From contig JAPJBO010000153.1 in NCBI GenBank assembly GCA_030068145.1, forward strand, positions 62,001 through 126,000: DNA of 64,000 nt, read 5' to 3'. A program made the translations under genes and the position numbers. This DNA comes from Diplonema papillatum. Its lineage: Eukaryota; Euglenozoa; Diplonemea; Diplonemida; Diplonemidae. The notes under the pieces were generated by a model that saw only the letters and a list, made by a program, of their open reading frames with translations, was not told the origin of the DNA and made no database searches. This document shows, one piece after another, positions 1 through 11,080 of this stretch. Each line of letters opens with the position of its first letter. Position 1 is the stretch's first letter.

Positions 1-849
1 GCGTACTGCTTCTTTATCTCTGCACCACCCAGAAACCTGGAAATGATGGCAAGCAATCTGTGGCGGTAGTCTGCATCCCCCGGGAATAGAGCTGTAAGAA
101 GATCTGAACCCAACCCCTGAAAGAAAGCAAAAAGTGCTCAAAAAAACGGGGGGGAAGGGCGAAACAGAGGAAAGAAAAAAAAGGGGCAGGTTCCCACAGC
201 CATTGCGCAGTTCGTCGTAGAACCAAGAAACCCGTTGCGGGTGCATTGCAATGCCGACCGAGAGAGGTAGACGACGTCGAAAACGTCGGACATCTCTCCA
301 TCAGTCGACTTTTTCAGCACACCCGCAACGACTGCATGACACTGCAGCAGTTTCGCAAATTACTTTAACCATCCAGTAGAAGTGAATACACATGAGCCCT
401 TGAGAGAAGCACTGCTTCGTGTTTTAAAGACATGCGCTACTGTTTTTGAGCCTCCTTGTTGAGGGGGTCCCTTCGAATCTGATGCGCTTCGACGACGAGA
501 ACGGCTGGATCATGGGAGTGCCCAGAAAAAAAATAGGGGAGGAAGCTGGAAGGCCATCCTTTTGTGGGGGGAACAACTTTCCGGAGAGAAAGAAGCGTCG
601 TTATTTTTAGAGTGAATACTTTCTATTTGTTTTTTAAACTTTTTTTCTTGTTCAACTTAGTCTTTCCTGCACTGCCTCAGCAAAAGGGAGGGGGATAAAA
701 GAAAAGCTACTTTGCTTCGGAGTGCAGAAAGGAGCGGTGGTTTTGTGCTTCGGTGCATTCGTCGAGGGTCGTTCACACTCAAGTCTTCGTCGCCGGTGCT
801 CTCTCACTTCGGCAGGCGTTCTTGCCTGAAGCTAATTCAACCGCGGCGT
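1..849. other. Intergenic, no supported gene
   Basis: Open frames here (for example a minus-strand frame at 14-301) are rich in Phe, Ser and Arg, overlap each other on several frames and match no family I know. The stretch holds poly-A/G runs near 150-185 and T runs near 605-650. It follows the 3' end of the first CNBP-like gene, so part of it is probably 3' flank. Confidence 0.5.
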
Positions 850-2096
850 CTACTTGGACGGGCAGTCACGGGAGAAGTGGCCAGACTCGCCGCAGTTGTA
901 GCACGCGCCACCACCGCCTCCCTTGCCTCCTCCCTTGCCTCCGCCGAAGCCTCCCTTACCTCCGCCACGGCTGGATCCACCGGTCGGGCAGTCACGGGCC
1001 AAGTGTCCAACCTCGCCGCAGTTGTAGCACGCGCCACCACCGCCGCCGCCACCACCGCCGCCAGTCCTCTGGCTGCAGTCCCTGCGTGGTATTGAATTGT
1101 TTGCGAATTTCCTTACAAAAACGGATTAACAAATACAGAACGATGGGTCCCTGAATAAGCTGGTCTATCATCTCCTCAAAGACCGTGATAGCTTTGAAAT
1201 AGAATGCGAAGAATCTGGGGCAATAATCTGCGTCGACGGCTGACTGCCTTAAACTCGGGAAAACGAGCTTGAGGGTGGGAAAACGCTACTTTTCTTTAAC
1301 CAACAGCACCCTGAAGGCTGTGTGAAGTTCTCTAATCGACAGATATTCTGCATGCTAACCTCAACTCTTATCGACTTTTGCGGTGCATCTAAGTCGTGCA
1401 CGGATTATTAAACCGAGCTGGCATACCTGGCCAAGTGTCCGGTGCCACCGCACTGGTAGCAAGTGCGGTCACTGGAGTAGCTGTTGCCGCCACCGCCTCC
1501 ACCCCAGCTGCCGCCGCCACCACCTCCACCCCAGCTACCGCCACCGCCTCCACCTCTGCTGCCTCCCTCGGGGCATTCCCTCGACATGTGGCCTGGCTTA
1601 CCGCACGAGTAGCAAGTGCGGTCTCCACCTTTGCCACCGCCGCCGCCTCCTCCCTGCGGGCATTCCCTGTGTGTATTTGTTGACGTGTCGAAAGTCTGTC
1701 TGTGCGTGCCGGTTGATCGCTTCCCACTTGTATTAACCCTGTCTCATTTTAAGGTTAAAGATTCTGAGCAACCACCAAAACACGCTGCCTACGTCTTTTT
1801 AGCCTGCACAACCCGCAAGATTGTTAGTACCAAAAACAACAGGCGCTTCGTTTTGTTTGTGCGTCTCGTTTACGCTTTCGTTATGAGTACTGGCTAGCCA
1901 TCTCCGGGGCTTTTTGTGCCCGACACCAAGTACATTCCTTCGTTTTTAGTACTAACAACTCAATGTATTGTGCAGACGGTTCATCTTGCCTTGCCAGGAT
2001 AACGCGCGGTGCAAAAAAAGAAGACGAACACGAGAGCAAGAAACAGAAAGCACACCTCGACATGTGACCGGCCTCTCCGCACGTGTAGCACGACAT
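850..2096 (-). CDS. CNBP/Gis2-like CCHC zinc-knuckle protein, copy A (3 exons)
   Basis: Predicted exons are 2096-2056, 1666-1427 and 1081-850, with stop TAG at 852-850. Splice signals are GTGTGC and GTATGC donors and CACAG/CGCAG acceptors, and all phases match. The spliced protein is about 170 aa and carries five CX2CX4HX4C knuckles: [14 protein letters not shown] (the first, split by intron 1), [28 protein letters not shown] (split by intron 2), [14 protein letters not shown] and [14 protein letters not shown]. Gly-rich linkers with SWGGGGGG and GGGKGG blocks separate them. CNBP/Gis2 proteins bind single-stranded nucleic acid and act in translation or mRNP control, so a cytoplasmic or nuclear RNA-binding role is inferred. 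The start is the ATG only 13 codons before intron 1. A second copy lies directly upstream in the same orientation. Confidence 0.85.
1700..1835. repeat. Dispersed repeat in CNBP-A intron 1 (also 59085-59225)
   Basis: A stretch containing CAACCACCAAAACACGCTG, followed by a ctttttagcctgcaca segment, recurs at 59085-59225 and, inverted, at 45540-45620. Shorter inverted versions lie near 11125-11180 and 63296-63330. Confidence 0.6.
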
Positions 2097-3301
2097 TGTT
2101 GAATGAAGATTTGCTTTGTTTCTGTTTAGCATCGTGATTGGTAGTGGGAAGTTGGTTTCGTTGTTTTCAACTGTATTGCGCTGTAGTCTGGGCGGCCTTG
2201 TATCTCTGTTTTGTATCTCACACTTTTGTGCGGTGTCGCTCTTGCTAGCAAAGGTTTGGGGACACAGGTGACCTCCATCTTCTGGACTGTTTCGAGTTTT
2301 TACGTGCCGTTATTGTCGAGTCTCCGGTTGACCGTTGAGGCGGGGGGGTATTGAAGGGCGAGTCAAAGCGGCACTGTCAGTTGTAGGCCTCAGGTTTCTG
2401 TCATTTACACATTTCCGCACTTACCTTGTGTTTTAGTGACCGACACCAGGGTTATAGTCGCAGCGAATGTAGGCTTCCTTCATACCAATATGGCCAGTTC
2501 TGGCCCACCCCATTGGCCACCATGTCTACGCGCCCAGTACTCGGTGCACAAGTGAAGAAGCCCGGCAAAACCCAAACGGAGAACGACGCGTGCTGATCGC
2601 AAAGAAATTGGTCTCAAGAAGCAAAAACAAAAAGAAGAAAGACAATCTGCTGAATGAAAGAAAATAGGGGGGGGGAGCAGAAAGAAAACGCGATGGTTTC
2701 GATTATCTTTCTCCAAAAAGCCTATTCTGTACCTCCTTGTGTCGTTGCTGTTTTAGTTCTGTCATCGGTCTGTCGTTCCAAGGACACTGCGGCATCAAAT
2801 CAAGCAGGGGTGCATCCGACGTCGAAAACGTCGGGAACCCCCCCTCTTTGTCCCGTGGCGCTTCAAGAGTAAGAAAACAAAACAGGCTACCTTTGATGGA
2901 ACAGAATCGTCGTTTATCGAACAGAGAGGAGGGAAGAAGAAAAAGAAGGGGGGGGTGTTTGTTTTGTAGTTTCAAACAGGGAGTAACGGTTCGAGACCAA
3001 AAAAAAGGGGGAGAAAAACGAACAAATCAAAAAAAGACACCATTCTGTTCTTTCTCTTTCTCTACAGCTATCATCGCTGTACAATTACAATTGCTATCAT
3101 TTATTTTTCCGAAAAGGAAAGGTTGTCAGCTGCTGGTTTGTCACTTTGTAGTGCGGAGGACGTTGTTATCCCCGTGTGGTGGTGAGTACATGTCTCTCGG
3201 GATGCATCTGTTTAGAGGGTCGGCTCCGCGCACAACTATGTGTCGTCGTCGGTGTACTTTTCGACAGGTGTTCTTGCCGGAAGCAACTCTAACCACGGCG
3301 T
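2097..3301. other. Spacer between the two CNBP-like genes
   Basis: This is the 5' flank of copy A and the 3' flank of copy B. I see no coding frame with family support. The short stretch near 2300-2350 resembles the dispersed AGTCTCCGGGTGACC repeat found elsewhere in the window. Purine-rich runs occupy 2640-3060. Confidence 0.5.
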
Positions 3302-5626
3302 CTACTTGGACGGGCAGTCACGGGAGAAGTGGCCAGACTCACCGCAGTTGTAGCACGCGCCACCACCACCGCCTCCCTTACCTCCTCCCTTGCCTCCGCC
3401 GAAGCCTCCCTTACCTCCGCCACGGCTGGATCCACCGGTCGGGCAGTCACGGGCCAAGTGTCCAACCTCGCCGCAGTTGTAGCACGCGCCACCACCGCCG
3501 CCGCCGCCACCGCCGCCGGTCCTCTGGCTGCAGTCCCTGCGTGGTATTGAATTGTTTGTGAATTTCCTTTTTCAACACGACAGAGCGACGTCTCTGAATC
3601 ATCAAGAATGGCCGAACAAGTAGTGGCACAAACGGATGATCCTTGAGTCATAAACCAGAGAAAACGGAAGGAATTGTGGCAGTCTTCCAGGCTTTCTGCA
3701 GGATGATCCTGACTTCGTGCTGTGCAAGCATACCTGGCCAAGTGTCCGGTGCCACCGCACTGGTAGCAAGTGCGGTCGCTGGAGTAGCTGTTGCCGCCAC
3801 CACCTCCACCCCAGCTGCCGCCACCGCCTCCACCTCTGCTGCCTCCCTCGGGGCATTCCCTCGACATGTGGCCTGTCTTACCGCACGAGTAGCAAGTGCG
3901 GTCACCGCCTTTGCCACCTTTGCCACCGCCTCCTCCTCCCTGCGGGCATTCCCTGTGTGTGTTGTAGAAGACACCGTGGAACTGTGGAACTGTGGATCAG
4001 TGAAGACGCGACAGAATCTGACATACTCGACATCAATGAAACAAGTTAACCACTTGTTTCAAGGTTAGAATGCTGTGGCGAAGGTCTGCACCTGGTGCTT
4101 GCATTGAACTTCGCTGCTGCTCGATGAACGCGCCAGTTGTGCAGTTGCGACAGCCTCAGAAGCTGGAGCTGAAGCTGGGGTTTAAAAAAAAAAGGACAAA
4201 GTACCTTATCCGGCGCCGAACTTTTGGAATAAACCTTTCTATAGGCTCCCTAGTTTCTGAAAGGGCCTTTGTATGGACAGCAGAGTTTTGCGAAATACCC
4301 TTGTCTGGACACCAGGTTTTGCAAAATACCCTTGTATGGACAGAAGATTCTGAATAAGTACCCTTATATGGACACACACATTCTCAGAAGGGACCTTGTA
4401 TGGACAGACTTTTTTGGTACCGTATATGGACGGCAGATGTTCCAAAATACCTTGTATGGAGAACCTACCCTATAATATATTATGGACGCCGTACTTCAAA
4501 AAAAGTCCCTTGTATGGACGACAACCTTTGGGAAAGTCCCTTGTATGGACGACAAACTTTTGAAAAGTCCCTTGTATGGACGACATCATCCTTTTGAAAA
4601 GGCCCTTGTATGGACGGTGTACTTTCGTAAAGACCAGACAATCCCTTTGGGATATGAAGGAAAACCTTTAAGGTTTCACATTTTCCAGTAGTAGTAGTAG
4701 TAGTAGTAGTATGTGTTGTCTGCCGAAGCAGCCGGAGACAGCAGGCGCAGGGGGCAGGTCTTGCTTTACAATTTTCTTCTTCATGGAGACCCGCCCCCGG
4801 CAATCCCGACTGTCCAATCACTGTCGAGAAAGTTTGTGTCCTATAGTGATGAGGTGGTTGACCAGGCCCCCACGAAGCCTTATACACAACACGGCTACAA
4901 CACGAGGATGCAGCCCTGCTTAGGTGTGCACTCAGCCATCACAGGGCCTCAGATCTCGCTACTTGACCTGAAACAGCTGCCACCCAGAAGGCCGCAGCAG
5001 TAACCTTCGCAATGAAGGCACGCGCGGCTGAGTGTATGTAGGCGATCCATACAACAGCTGCATCAGACGCAGCTTGATCCGAGAGCTCGCTAGGGGAGGT
5101 GACGCTGCTCACCTGCCAGTCTCACAACTGACTGCTCCCCTCACAGTTTCCAAAAAAACAGAATTTTAGCTGACTCTTCAGATTTTTTGCCATTTCCGTG
5201 TCTAAATGCAATTTGTCAAGAACAAAAACAGATCCATGGCAGTGTACTATTTTCACTCCCGTTATATGAACAAAACAGGTTTGAAGGAAGTGCGCAGAAA
5301 CAAATGTAAGTTCGCTACACAGACTTTTTTTGCAGAACAACAGTACTGCAAAGGAAGCAATTGCAATTTCATCGGTTCCGCATGCCTGTTGCTCTTCGAA
5401 CTTTGAACCAATCAACACTCCGTGAGACGGTGACAGGTAAAGAATGGGATCAGGGGTCAGGGAAAAGCGGGATGACTGGGAAAATGTGCTGCTGGTTGCT
5501 TGTTGTGTGAGTGCTTTTGTCCGATCTTGAGGATGGAGATGAACGAATGGGCTATAAGCCTGAGAAGGCAGAAAAAAAGGCAGACCTTGACATGTGTCCA
5601 GCTTCTCCGCACGTGTAGCACGACAT
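3302..5626 (-). CDS. CNBP/Gis2-like CCHC zinc-knuckle protein, copy B (3 exons)
   Basis: Predicted exons are 5626-5586, 3952-3734 and 3536-3302 (stop TAG at 3304-3302). Donors are GTCTGC and GTATGC. Exon 1 has the same length (41 bp) and encodes the same 13 residues plus split Arg as copy A. Exon 2 is 21 bp shorter because one [12 protein letters not shown] block is missing, and exon 3 is 3 bp longer. The five knuckles are conserved; the second reads [14 protein letters not shown]. Intron 1 is about 1.6 kb and has accumulated a degenerate minisatellite, a TAG microsatellite and a dispersed repeat. Role as for copy A (single-stranded nucleic-acid binding). The pair is a tandem duplication, and near-identity of the exons suggests recent duplication or continued exchange. 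Confidence 0.85.
4268..4620. repeat. Degenerate minisatellite, CTTGTATGGAC units
   Basis: About 11-12 imperfect units of 30-36 bp, each carrying CTTGTATGGAC or a close variant followed by an A/T-rich spacer. It lies inside intron 1 of CNBP-like copy B. Short reading frames across it are by-products of the repeat. Confidence 0.8.
4687..4711. repeat. (TAG)n microsatellite
   Basis: A run of eight TAG units in intron 1 of CNBP-like copy B. Confidence 0.9.
4920..5135. repeat. Dispersed repeat (inverted copy at 52018-52230)
   Basis: The segment with GTGCACTCAGCCATCACAG, CAGCTGCATCAGACGCAGC and the cacaactgactg end recurs in inverted orientation at 52018-52230. No ORF is conserved between the copies, so it is probably a non-autonomous element. 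This copy lies in intron 1 of CNBP-like copy B. Confidence 0.7.
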
Positions 5627-6000
5627 TGTGTTTTTCCTTTAGATATGCAGGTCCGAGTGGGCTGTTTCGATCGGTTCGATCGGTGAATCAAAAAAAAAAA
5701 AAAGAAAAAAAAAAGCAACTTCAAGAACTCAACAAACACTGCGCGCAGGCTTCGGGTCAAGTACACGCGCCAACCCTTTTCGATCGGTCCTTTTCTATTG
5801 GCATCGATCTTTTGATCTGCTTGCAAGGTCCCAGATCATTTTATGCCGCCTGGAAGTTCAGTGGTGTTGTCAGAAGAAGTGTGAAAACGGGTTGGGACGG
5901 ACGTCAGATGCTGGAGCTGGCGCAGCGGAAGCAGGTCCGCTGTGGAAGGCCCCTTTCGCCAGCTTCCTTCCTCCAGTGCGAAACGTCAGCTTCATTGCCG

Positions 6001-6591
6001 CTACTTTCGCCCACCTGTCTTCAGCCGTCGGCGCTTGCTTCTTTTTTCGGCCGCCAGGAGCTCGCCGCCGCTTTTGGGAGAACCACTCACTTCCCCTTGG
6101 GCGATGAGCTCCTTCCCAGCGGCACTCTCCTCCGGCGGGCCGTTCATCGCCACCACCATCTCCGCGCTGACGTTGGCCACGCTCGTCCTGTTCCGCAGTG
6201 AGGGAAGGCGAGCGCGCATGATGCCAAAATCGCGCTCAACTCCGCAACTGCTTGCGCAAGAACAGCAAAGCGCAACTTCGATGACGCGGGAGGCGAGAGC
6301 AGCACTTCGTTTTTCGCAATCCTCCAAGCGCTCCGACCAGAAATGCAGTGGTTTCAACAGCACCCCACTGTTCACGAAGGCAATAGCGGCCGTCTTAATG
6401 GCTAGCCATTCCCGCGGAAGCGTTTCGGTTACAATGGCGAGAGCGCACATGTGGTTCCAAGCTTGATCCCGAAAGCCGTCCGCTTTCAGCTGCTTCTCTG
6501 TGCAAAAGATGCACTCCACAACCTTGTTAGCCCGCCGCACGTCCGTCGACAGTGTGCAATCGATGACCTGCGTGCAAATGCACGCTTGCAT
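6001..6591 (-). pseudogene. hAT-type transposase C-terminal remnant
   Basis: The 196-residue minus-strand frame contains ASSCGVERDFGIMRARLPSL followed by RNRTSVANVSAEMVVAMNG. This fits the hAT C-terminal dimerisation region (Ser-Ser-x-x-x-Glu-Arg-x-Phe, then Arg-x-Arg-Leu spaced by about 15). The catalytic upstream domains are not visible, so it is at best a 3' fragment. The Lys/Arg-rich tail (KRSKRRRLKTGGRK) could be a nuclear signal. A host gene with a chance match remains possible. Confidence 0.4.
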
Positions 6592-7454
6592 ACTTCCGAG
6601 GGACAGCCGATGCCATTTCGCACAGCTGCAACTGAGCTCGTCTCAATGCTACTTCAACTTCGCACGCGAGCCCGGTTTCCAGCTGCGAGATGAGCTGCGG
6701 GCCTGCCAGGATGCCGAGCAAAGGCGCAAGTAGTCCAATTCCTCGATAAACGGCTGGCTCTTAAGCAAAACCGTCCAGCCCTGGTATCGGGGACGCCCAT
6801 ATTGGGATGTCGGGGGGTCTCGCTAAGATCGTAGAGAAGTCATGAGGGGCTAACGAGAGCGGAACTAGCTTTCTGCCTGCCGAGGGCGAGGAAATGAAAG
6901 CAGAGAAAGTGTAGAACGTGAGAGCCAAGGCAAAAGAAAAATTAGGAGAGGAAGGAGGTTGGGGGTGGAATGAGAGATGGTGCACGACTGCTGAGGAGAA
7001 GACAACTGCCTCTCGCTTTTTGTGTTTCCGGCGATTATCGCGCAGTCAGTTGCCTGTGACGGCGTTCTTTTTTTTGTGTTTCCGACGATCCCGAATGGAC
7101 GTACAGATTGGTGTCTTTCGACCTTTTGTATGCTTGTGAAGTTCAGCCTATTTTTTTTTTTTTTTTAGGAATTCGGTGGAGGCGCAAACCCGCCACAGGC
7201 TTGGTCAGTTCAACAGCACCAACCGAGCCAGATGGGGAACCCCAATCCTCCCGCTACCCCTCACAGTTACGGACGGCAGTCCACCACACTACCGTCAAAA
7301 AGCTGACGAGGGCAGAAGCTGTTGCGGGCTTGCTGGACTACGACTGAAGCTGAAACTTGAGACAAAGACGGCGAACTGAACTGCGCCTGCTGCTCATTGA
7401 ATTCAGGCACACTCCGTCACTCACGGCGCACCGGCGCAACACGGGGCCGTTGTG
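6592..7454. other. Intergenic, 3' flank of Ycf45-like gene 1
   Basis: I found no frame with family support. T-rich runs lie near 7060-7075 and 7149-7166. The segment with acgatcccgaa...gtctttcgaccttt near 7080-7130 is a degenerate piece of the dispersed element seen at 38605-38690 and 44980-45020. Confidence 0.45.
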
Positions 7455-10400
7455 TTACATGAAGTGCGCGTACTTCAGGTAGCTCTGTCCGAGGTGGATC
7501 GTGTCGACAGCCCGAGCAACTTGCTCGAAGGCACTCCACCTCTCCAGCGAGTGGAGTTCGACAACGATGTCGAAAGCTGGGGGGCTGATGCGCTCGGTGC
7601 ACGTCTTCCGCAGCGCATTCCTCTCGCAGCGTTCCTGCATGGCCAGGATGACTGCCTGGCTGCCGCCCACCAAGCCGCACGTCGTCGGGTTGGTCACGAC
7701 GCACTCTAACGACGACCCGTGCACGCTGGCTATCACCGATACGCCTCTGCGGGTTGCGTCCACCACGGAATTGACGTCGGCCGTAGTGATCATCTCGTCG
7801 ACAATAACCCACTCAGGCCCGTGGTGCGCGATCGCTTCCAGCATGCGCAGTCCTGTGTAGGGTAGAGAGAGACGTTTGACTTTTCCGCTGATATTGAAGT
7901 TTAAACACGTTTCACTGAGAACGAAGCTTGGAATGGCGCATTAGCTTCTCCAGTGTGACATTCCTTAAGATTGAAGTTTGGAGTGACGCGTTTGGGCCCC
8001 CCTTCGCGGCCTACTCTTGCAACGGATACCCGAGAAAACACAACTGAATTCTGCCTCCGTATTTGCGAAGAGAGGCTGCTCGTTTGATGAACAACAACAA
8101 CAAGGGGTGTTGCACTGCGAATAGATGAGGGTCTTCTCTGTAGATGAGTCTTCCCCCCGTGGGTGGAGTGACGCCATGCGCTGACGGGGTACAGCGTAGA
8201 TGCACAGGCAAATGCTGAGTCTGCTGTCTGTAGTACGAGAGGAACTCCCGCTAGTCCCTGGTATCTACGGTTGTTCGATCGGACAGTCTAGGATGCACTG
8301 ATTGGGATGCGATAATTGGATGGATTGTGGCTGAACGTCTCTGGGCACATGATGATAACGAAATGCAGGCAAACCTGTCGGTGATCAGGAAGCGTTTTAC
8401 GTCTTGCAAAAATGTGTACGGCTTCTCGTCGCAGCCGCAGAGCTCTCCCATGTAGTCGATCACAGCGGTGGTGTGCTTGATGGAGCAGTACCGAGCCAGG
8501 TCCTTCAAGACGGTCGATTTGCCTCTGCAAGGTGTGCCGATGAGGAGGATGCTCTTGCGCTGGTCGACGTACTGGTACAATGCTGCGGCGGCACGCTCCA
8601 CCCAGCGGGAAAGCCGGAGAGTGAATCCAACAGGTTTCCCGATGCTGGTGTGGGGCAGCCTAATAACACCGAGTCTGTGGGGCGCGTCCTGTGTGCGGTT
8701 GTTGTTGAGTGTGAGATCTTGGAGCCCACCGACAAGGACTGGGACTGACTGACACTCGGAGGGCAGTGATGACGACAATGGCCTTGAGTGGGTGGATCTC
8801 AATGGTCGGCTCCAGGGTTCAACTTAATGCCAATCCACTCCTATCCTTCAAACTGCACCACATTGCCCGCCGCTAGGCTGAAGGATGCCCTTTCCTGTAT
8901 TAGACCCCTGTTCCCAAAATATAACACGTTGTACACACCCCTGGAAGACAGATGCGGGAGCTTGAGATGCTGTTCGGCGAAGCGAACCTGTCCGTCATCT
9001 CGATGGCTTCCTCCGAAGTGAGCTGCACGGGAAACCGGGCCAACGGCGCGTTCTTGCGCTTGACGGTCGTCGATTGGCCCACGTGAATGAAAATTTCATC
9101 GACGTCCTCGACACGCACCCGGGCAGTCGCCAATTGGCACCTGATCCGCTCCGGCAGAATTTTCATGAACTCCCCTTCTCCGTCTGAGAGCACCGTCCCA
9201 CGAGGGCCCGCCCTAGACGTTTCCGATGAGCTCGGCCCGCTTGAGAACTGCGTTGCGTTGGAAAGCATAGTTTAACTTTCAAAAAAGAACGTTCGCTTGA
9301 CGATCGGGGGGTTTGAAGTCTCCGAGTGACCATCATCGAAAGGGTTCGTTTGAGGTATCGTATGAGTGTCTTTGCTGCGTGTTGCCGATCATTTGACTCG
9401 CGTCTCATGAGGTGAAAAGATACCTTGGATGCGGGTGCCGGCGAGGGTGACGACTGTCGTTTTTCGCAGGTGCTGCCTGCGCCAGCCTCCTCCTGGTCCT
9501 GGTCGAGCGAGTTTGCGAGCACGATCAGGTTTTGCAAGGCCTGCGGAAAGTCAAGTGTGCATGAAGGTACTGAGACGAATAACAGGCAAGTCGCAACGTT
9601 GGTGAGGTTTGTCCCAACTGGCAGCGCAGTTCACTCACGCACGCCTAACAAGGATGTACGTATTTTGGAATATTCTCCTTCTTGTCGCGTTGCAATTCGC
9701 TCCGGCCTCTGTGCGCTGCGGTAAAGCACAACTAGCAATGCAGGACAGAAGTGAAAACGCCGGCGGTTCTGCGGTGACGAGCACTCAACACTTCCTGCTG
9801 CAAAAACATTGCTCGGATAACAAACGGGACATTCCCCGTTATGCTATTAAAGTTTGCTAATTTCCCCATTATGCTATTAAAGTTGCTAATTTCCCCATTA
9901 TGCTATTAAAGTTGCTAATTTCCCCATTATGCTATTAAAGCTGCTAATTTCCCCATTCTGGGGGGTTTTTTGCTAAATTCCCCATTATGCTATTAAAGTT
10001 GCTAATTTCCCCATTATGCTACTAAAGTGGTGCTAATTTCCCCATTATGCTATTAAAGTGGCGCTAATTTCCCCATTATGCCATTAAAGTTTGCTAATTT
10101 CCCCATTCTGCGACTGGGCTACTGGCGGTCGTCGTACAGCACACGGTAGTCTGGTCAAGACTTTTTGTGAGTAGTTTTGTCCATTTTCGAGGAAGATGAC
10201 AATGCACTTTCAAACCGTGCCTAACGCGAGCAGTCGTTTGATGAAATCGATTCGACGGCGCTACTTAGCCTACTTTCAGTAGATTGTTTCGAGAAAACGG
10301 CTTATTTCCGAACAGTTAACTTTGCAAGTCACAGCGTCTTGGCACTGTGCTGGTCCGCGGGAAACAATCAGCATGTTCACCAAAAGGGGTCAGCAGGGTT

Positions 10401-11080
10401 CGCACTGACAGCTCAGCTGGTGATCTGACTGTAGTCTGACACCAGACTAAGTTGGAGCAGACTAAAGACAGCTGCACCGAAGCTAAGCTCTCACTGTCTC
10501 AGCGGCACTGTAGCAAAGCAACAGCTTCTAGCGGAAAAACTCGGGAACCATACTGCAGGCTGCACTGCAGCGTGGACCTTTGTGGTACTCATTTAGAAAT
10601 TTGATACATGAGATGAGGCTTTTCATCATTCCATGAGCCCAGTTTGTAGGAAACCATTCCCGAAACGGTAGGACATGTTCGTGGTAGAGGCCGCGGGAAA
10701 CTGTGGAAAACGGGTGGAAACCCGCCGAAACCCAAAAAAAATGTTTTAATGGCATAATGGGGAAATTAGCAAACTTTAATGGCATAATGGGGAAGTTAGC
10801 ACCGCTTTAATAGCATAATGGGGAAATTAGCAGCTTTAATAGCATAATGGGGAAATTAGCACCACTTTAATAGCATAATGGGGAAATTAGCAAACTTTAA
10901 TAGCATAATGGGGAATCACCCATAACAAACGGAAAAGCACAGACAACATACCTCAGGCTCGCTGACGCTGCTCCTGAGGCCGGCGACCAGATCGTTCCTT
11001 TCGAAGAAGTGACTGAGGGGCAGGCCAAGCAGTTTTGCCATCTTCTTCAGCACGGCTGTGGGCTGGCTGTCTAAGGACAT
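7455..11080 (-). CDS. Ycf45/SpoIIIAA-like P-loop ATPase, gene 1 (5 exons predicted)
   Basis: Predicted exons are 11080-10952 (ATG start, 43 codons), 9540-9424, 9247-8939, 8688-8375 and 7852-7455 (stop). The first three junctions are in phase. The protein is about 420 aa. Exon 3 has the N-terminal Ycf45 signature (ILPERIRCQL, DVDEIFIHVGQ, LTSEEAIEMTDRF). Exon 4 has HRLGVIRLP, KPVGFTLRLSRW, Walker A GTPCRGKST and AVIDYMGELCGCD. Exon 5 has MLEAIAHHGPEWVIVDEM (Walker B), GVSVIASVHGSSLECVV, LVGGSQAVILAMQER and RISPPAFDIVVELHS. Ycf45 is a plastid- or nucleus-encoded AAA ATPase of unclear role related to bacterial SpoIIIAA; no R3H domain is visible. The exon 4-exon 5 join is out of phase by one base as I read it, so a microexon or a different splice site is needed. 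Intron 1 is nearly filled by a foldback element. Confidence 0.8.
9262..9345. repeat. Dispersed 60-bp motif (AGTCTCCGGGTGACC family)
   Basis: The motif is an aagttaaac-type segment, then GTTCGCTTGA, then a variable spacer, then AGTCTCCGAGTGACCATCAT. It recurs near 2300, 11755, 44345, 51640, 51900, 59660 and 62190. Here it sits in an intron of Ycf45-like gene 1. Confidence 0.65.
9828..10921. mobile_element. Foldback / Mutator-like non-autonomous element with 11-bp target duplication
   Basis: The 11-bp direct repeat ATAACAAACGG at 9817-9827 and 10922-10932 flanks a 1,094-bp element. Both ends are arrays of a roughly 29-31 bp unit (tgctaatttccccattatgctattaaag). About eight units lie at 9831-10112, and about six in the opposite orientation at 10745-10913, so the ends can fold back on each other. 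The outermost bases (gacattcccc and ggggaatcaccc) are imperfect inverted repeats. The core (10113-10744) has no transposase-like frame. A 9-11 bp duplication with long, subrepeated inverted termini fits MULE or Foldback-type elements. It lies wholly in intron 1 of Ycf45-like gene 1, ending 25 bp from the donor. Confidence 0.85.

Noticed and set aside
837..1055. Ala/Thr/Arg-rich frames across the CNBP exons
   Set aside because: They are out-of-frame readings of Gly-rich zinc-knuckle exons; the CCHC frame is supported by both copies and by splice phases.
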